The notes beneath the pieces are model-generated. The model was not told where the DNA came from. It ran no database searches and saw only the letters and a list, made by a program, of their open reading frames with translations. 64,000 bases of DNA. It comes from Phialocephala subalpina. Lineage: Eukaryota; Ascomycota; Leotiomycetes; Helotiales; Mollisiaceae. The DNA lies in assembly GCA_900073065.1 (NCBI GenBank), contig FJOG01000003.1, forward strand, positions 911,128-975,127. The letters are read 5' to 3'. Positions 59,758 to 64,000 of the stretch are shown in pieces. Position 1 is the stretch's first letter. Every line of letters starts with the position of its first letter. Position numbers and translations under genes: made by a program.

Positions 59758-61438
59758 CGTTGAAAAGAAAGTTTACCGATCGAAGCTCGAAGTTCGGTCC
59801 TCGATTCTCGTAGACGTCCTCTGGACTCGGGAGTCTATACTACACCAGACCAAGCTATCGACGCACCAAAAATATGAGGATGTTCTGTAACGGTTGCTCT
59901 CGGTAGCATGTGTACTTTCGCGAAGTTCCCCAGATGCTTGAGTTATGGCCTGGTGGGTATATGGAGCTTCCGGATCCTTTCGAGGAGTAACGAGTCTTCA
60001 AAGTCGCCGCCTACGCCGTTCATAATTGGGAGCGAAGAAGATCTTGATAAAGTTACAAAGGATCGATAATTTGCGCCTTCTTTCCACGTGTTTGGCCCCG
60101 AACCTTGCCAGGGTCGGCATGAAGTCTTGTACAGTATATCAAGTGGGTTGGGTGCGTGCACCCACACGAAGTTCAAGGTTTGAGTGATGGGTGATGAACT
60201 TGGGTGGGATGTTGAGTGGTCACTCTGCAGTGGTTCTTCACAGCACCACTCGCCGATCGTTCATAAGGCACTAGCTCGAAGAGACCGTCGGCCACGTCAC
60301 GTCGAGGACTAAAACAGCGGTACCTCTGGCGGTGAAGCTTTCTTATCTGCGTGTTGGTTCCTCAATCCGGACAACGGGGAGCTTGATTCAAGGGGGAGGG
60401 AGCGGAGAAACCATCTCACACTCGCCAATTCAGACACTTTGCAGTATGCCTGGCAAGAAACATTAAAATTCCATCGTCTTGGTGGGGTCCACAGCAACCC
60501 AAAATTGGGAAAGTAACAGTAGTGAGCTAGCATGGTAGCTACCGACACGAGAGGGGATGGCGGAGTTGGCAGGGAAGAAGCACCTTACCCTGCGCCGGCT
60601 TGGTTCCGAGATATGACGGCCGGGATATCAACATCAGAGCGGCCGGGGTTCCAAAAAGTAGTTGGCATGGTGGACAGAAGTCAAGCCACGGCCTCTCTGC
60701 TGAGGACTCTCCTAATCCATAGGATATTCGTTTCACCTGATCCTGCAAAGTAAGCTTTTGCTTGAAGATACATTCGTAGCATTTAAAACCTCCGGTTGTC
60801 CACATCGGTGGATTCCGCACTCAACCTCCCTCCTATCACACCAATAGAGGGGTGATCTGTTGAAAGACGCCAACTGGAATTGCAGTCAACCATAATTGCT
60901 GCTATTCAGCAAATTCACGGAGCACCAAAAGCTTCGCAGGACAAGTTTAGAGCTTAGAACTTGGAAATTAGATGGCATAGAATAACAAAAGTATCTACTG
61001 ACGGTCACGACGGACCAAGACCAAATCCAGGCGGCACTCGGACTTAAGACCGAAGAGAATTGCAAGCTGGAGGTAAAAGTATGTCCGAGGGAAAGCGTAC
61101 CACAGGAATAATCGTGGTTCAGCAATGGGTATTCTCGCAAAAGAACATTGGATTTAGAATCTCTAATGTCGATGGTTTTCTGGAAGCATTGCCATGCTAC
61201 TACATAATCCGTTGACAGAGCCAAAATACTTCCTCTCAAGTGTCGTCAAATGATTGTGAAGAATCCACAGTTGCAGAATAATATGTTATCTATAGGATAA
61301 AGGGTGTTTTGCGTTGAACAAGAGACTGCAGACCTTCGCTGCATTGTTCGGTGTCATGATACCCCGAATGAACGTTCCGTTAGCCAATAAAAGAAGGCTA
61401 ACTTGGGCACCCTTCAGCGAGTAGGGGTCTGGCCAGAA
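59758..61438. other. 1.7-kb intergenic region, no supported gene
   Basis: Promoter side of the TmpA-like gene on the left, 3' flank of the receptor gene on the right. Short open frames (for example 60539-60820 and 60886-61239, minus) have no family character. Confidence 0.5.
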
Positions 61439-63152
61439 TTAACTTGCAATCGAATTAAGTATAGATTGATGTTTTACCCACGCATGGGCAGCGTGTATCT
61501 GCTCATCTCGATGCCCATCGAGAGTACCGTGCTGGCTCCCCTGTTTCGTAAGAGAGTTCGGTTTGCCAGATGTGTGATCAAGGTGAGCATCGCTGCCAGT
61601 GCCGTCTGTCATGCTAGTGAGCTCATGGAAATCATCGTTCTGACTGCGCAGCTTGCTCTCGATCTTAAACGAGCGCCTTTGGTAGACCCGCGTGGCGGAA
61701 CTGCCGCTGGTGCCGCTGGATGGGTTTGTTTTGACCGTGCTGCCGAAAAAGCTGTTGCTAGCGAAATGTCCGAGGAGTTGGCGTATACCGGGCATGCAGG
61801 CACAAACGATGGCGACCGTGGGCTCAATAATGGACCATATGACGAGGTTGACGTAGTCCTCTAATCAGATATTAGATAGATAGTCAAAAGGGTCAAAAGG
61901 TGGAAGAACTTTCTGGTAGGGTTTGTTGTACTCCCGTAAGTAACAAGAGTTTTAAGGCGGATAATGCTGATGATAGAAACACTGTAGAAAACCTCGATTA
62001 GTAACATAAGGTACCAGGAGAAGTAGCATGTCTTACAAAAGGCCGACACTAAACATGAGAAATAGTTGAATCTTCCTCTTTGTAGACACCTGCAACTTGT
62101 ACAATTGAGGCAGAGGAAGACACAAAATGGTGAAATCTTGAACAATGTTGATTGCAGCGGCAATATAGGTTTGGAGATTGAGGTTGTTACATGTTCCTAC
62201 AGATACGGCTCCTTGCCATCGTGTCCAGAAATGTGGGATAGGGCTGCATGAGAAAATTGTCGCCATGGTAAACGAAAGTGCAATGCCGACTGTGAGAGCA
62301 CCGACTGTCCAACATACGGCGCGGAAGGATTGGCTCGGAAAAATGTTGAGGAGGAACAGGAGAAGGGCGACTTTGGTTATCGCTAACATGTTAAGATAGA
62401 CAATCTCTTCAGCCCAAAATAACTGGTACGAGACTGTCAGTAAGAGGTCTTGTTTCAAATTGTGGTTAGCCTTACTTTGAAAAATTGGTCCAGGTCATCG
62501 AGATTTGTATCCCACATATTCAGACCAAGACCCAGGTCGATAACTAAACTTGTCAGAAGGGACATAAGGTGAGAGGTGACATATATGTACTAGCAATAAG
62601 AAGATACCAGAATGGGATGACAGCAGCCTAGGCCAGTTAGAATCTACTTGCCAAGGAGTATTGGAGGGGTAAGACTTACTCCCGAAAGAATGATTACCCA
62701 GTCATCCGTGTAAAGTTTGTGCAAAAGCTGTAGCTTTGACCATATGCGGACGATGATACAGGCTTCTGCAAGAATACAAAATATATGTGCTATAATCTTC
62801 AATTTCGTCTGCTGGGATACAACACGTACTCCGCATCCCTCTTCTTGAATCTTGGCGACTTCGAGTTGTTGCCTTGGAGTGCAAGACGTGGCTAAACAAG
62901 CAGCTGCGGATGTGAGTAAGGCGGTGTCGGTACATATACATGTCGAATTCGCGGGAGTACATGGAGACGCCGATATAGCAGTTCCCAAGCATGATAACTA
63001 TGAATTGTGTGAGCTTTCTGTATTCCACAAGGTCCCGTACGTTTACTCACTCCACAAGCTGGAAGCTGTGCTGCTAACTCTGCGAGACTGGCCGCCTGGC
63101 CAGCACTAATAAGTGCCGCACCAAAGGCCAAAACGCTACCAAGGAGTCTCAT
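61439..63152 (-). CDS. CFEM-domain seven-transmembrane receptor-like protein (Pth11 class)
   Basis: Seven exons are proposed (63051-63152, 62680-62997, 62608-62627, 62476-62548, 62037-62422, 61932-61981, 61439-61860), giving 456 residues. A signal peptide (MRLLGSVLAFGAALISAGQA) leads into a CFEM domain formed across the first splice: LPACGLSCLGTAIS, then SPCTPANSTCICTD, AAACLATSC and EEGCG, all eight cysteines. A rhodopsin-like membrane part follows (HIFCILAEACIIVRIWSKL, DDWVIILSG, GLNMWDTNLDDLDQFFK, NMLAITKVALLLFLLNIFP, WSIIEPTVAIVCACMPGIRQLL), then a Ser-rich tail. Such receptors sense surface or host cues in plant-associated fungi. The exon 6/7 join is uncertain: the family expects NPT to be kept before DYVNLVIWS, but only the earlier GTACAA donor preserves frame. 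Exon 3 has 20 nt. Confidence 0.85.
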
Positions 63153-64000
63153 ATTGACAATCCAGAGTCGTGGAAAAAATGTAGGAGACGACGGAAGATC
63201 TGGGACAGGACGAGTCGTTCGAGATCGTTCCTGAATGAAGGATAACAAATGACAAGTATAATTGCCAACAAAGCTCCACAAGCTAGGAGGGAGAAAGTGT
63301 CGATATTTTGTAGATTTCATTTGGAGAAAGATATTATCACCTTGGCGCATTAACGCGTCGAGCAAGCATTCAAAATCTTACTGTATCAGAAACCATGATG
63401 GAAGAGTCTGCCGGCTCCCAGAAGTGTCGATCAATGGATAAGACGAAATTGAAGCTGTACATAGGATTCACCGACTATGATGAACAATTACACGCGACCC
63501 TTGTGTGAAGAGACTTTCCAATTCACACACTGATAGGGTCATCTTCGTCACAAATCTACCACAGAAGGAATTGCCGGGTCGAGAGGAAAGGGACCTCTGC
63601 CTGGTAGACATGATTAGAGGGGCCAAAGCCTTGGGGTCAGGGGCTCACAGGGTTCTCAAATGCCTAGCCCAGCCCTACGAAAGCAACGCTCCAGACTCTT
63701 ACTCCGGACCGTTAAAAGGACCAACCAGAGAGCTCGAAAACACCCACTCTGAGCCCTTGCAACGCATCACCAAGGCTTTGAGACAGCGTTAAAGGGTCTT
63801 GTAGGGGTTTATGCCTTGGCATAGCAGGGTTTGGAAGCTTGTTTAACTCTCTCGAGGAGCTTCCGAGCACTTGTAGAGGCCCTTGTCTTTCGGAATGTCA
63901 AGGGTCGACTAGTAACCAGTACATATTCAGACATTCCGAGAGACCAGGGCCCTTACAAGTGCTCGAAGGCTCCTCGCTTACAAGTTCAGCAGCTAAGAGT
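63153..64000. other. Window end, no supported gene, contains an inverted repeat
   Basis: The left part is the promoter of the receptor gene. A frame at 63505-63792 (plus) is open without family character. The last 150 bp carry the inverted repeat described separately. Confidence 0.5.
63854..63975. repeat. Inverted repeat, 46-bp arms with 30-bp spacer (MITE- or hairpin-like)
   Basis: The left arm 63854-63899 (gaggagcttccgagcacttg...) and the right arm 63930-63975 (...caagtgctcgaaggctcctc) are reverse complements at 40 of 46 positions by direct comparison. The spacer is 63900-63929. A transcript would fold into a long stem. It could be the end structure of a small non-autonomous DNA transposon cut by the window edge, or a source of small RNA. 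Confidence 0.8.

Noticed and set aside
61403..61864. 153-codon open frame on the plus strand
   Set aside because: Antisense shadow of the last exon of the CFEM receptor gene.
63505..63792. 95-codon open frame near the window end
   Set aside because: No recognisable features and next to a repeat element; not supported as a gene.

Overview
This is nuclear DNA of a filamentous ascomycete, most likely a leotiomycete-type mould (placement inferred from gene families, not tested). Genes are split by short GT-AG introns of about 50-180 bp with CTAAC-like branch sites. The families are typical of filamentous fungi: a CFEM seven-helix receptor, fungal MFS transporters, a TmpA-like flavoprotein, fungal O-methyltransferases and a GPI-anchored wall protein. 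All multi-exon models below were spliced by hand, and exon lengths were checked to stay in frame.

Layout. 0.7-5.2 kb: a 1,406-residue low-complexity protein on the minus strand. 8.8-14.1 kb: an unassigned 270-aa protein, a GPI-anchored secreted protein and ORM1 (sphingolipid control), all minus. 15.0-22.9 kb: a five-knuckle CCHC protein, a DHA1-type MFS exporter and a small secreted cysteine protein, all plus. 23.0-28.0 kb: a DUF427 protein, MAF1 (RNA polymerase III repressor) and the AP-1 sigma subunit, all minus. 28.5-31.7 kb: the glutamate-cysteine ligase modifier subunit, a broken BUD32 locus containing a perfect 250-bp tandem duplication, and a membrane-anchored protein. 32.6-39.5 kb: an ACS-family MFS transporter, a GT25 glycosyltransferase and a ROG1-like lipase. 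40.8-49.6 kb: REX3 exonuclease, a small unknown ORF, RFC5 (clamp loader), an unknown tail-anchored protein and a sugar-porter MFS protein.

From about 49.6 kb to the end the window changes character. It is gene-poor, with AT-rich blocks and simple repeats. It holds a methyltransferase pseudogene with three separate lesions, a divergently placed O-methyltransferase, a TmpA-like membrane flavoprotein, a CFEM/Pth11-type receptor and a 46-bp inverted repeat. It reads as an accessory region, possibly the remains of a small secondary-metabolism locus. No backbone synthase (PKS, NRPS or terpene cyclase) is visible.

The left 49 kb is mostly housekeeping (transcription, replication, trafficking, glutathione, sphingolipid control) with interspersed transporters and secreted proteins. 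No tRNA, rRNA, CRISPR array or intact transposon was found. The strongest oddities are the BUD32 lesion, the methyltransferase pseudogene, the terminal hairpin repeat, 9-nt micro-exons in two unrelated genes, and the repeated DF-x-x-F-I-R-S motif in the first gene.
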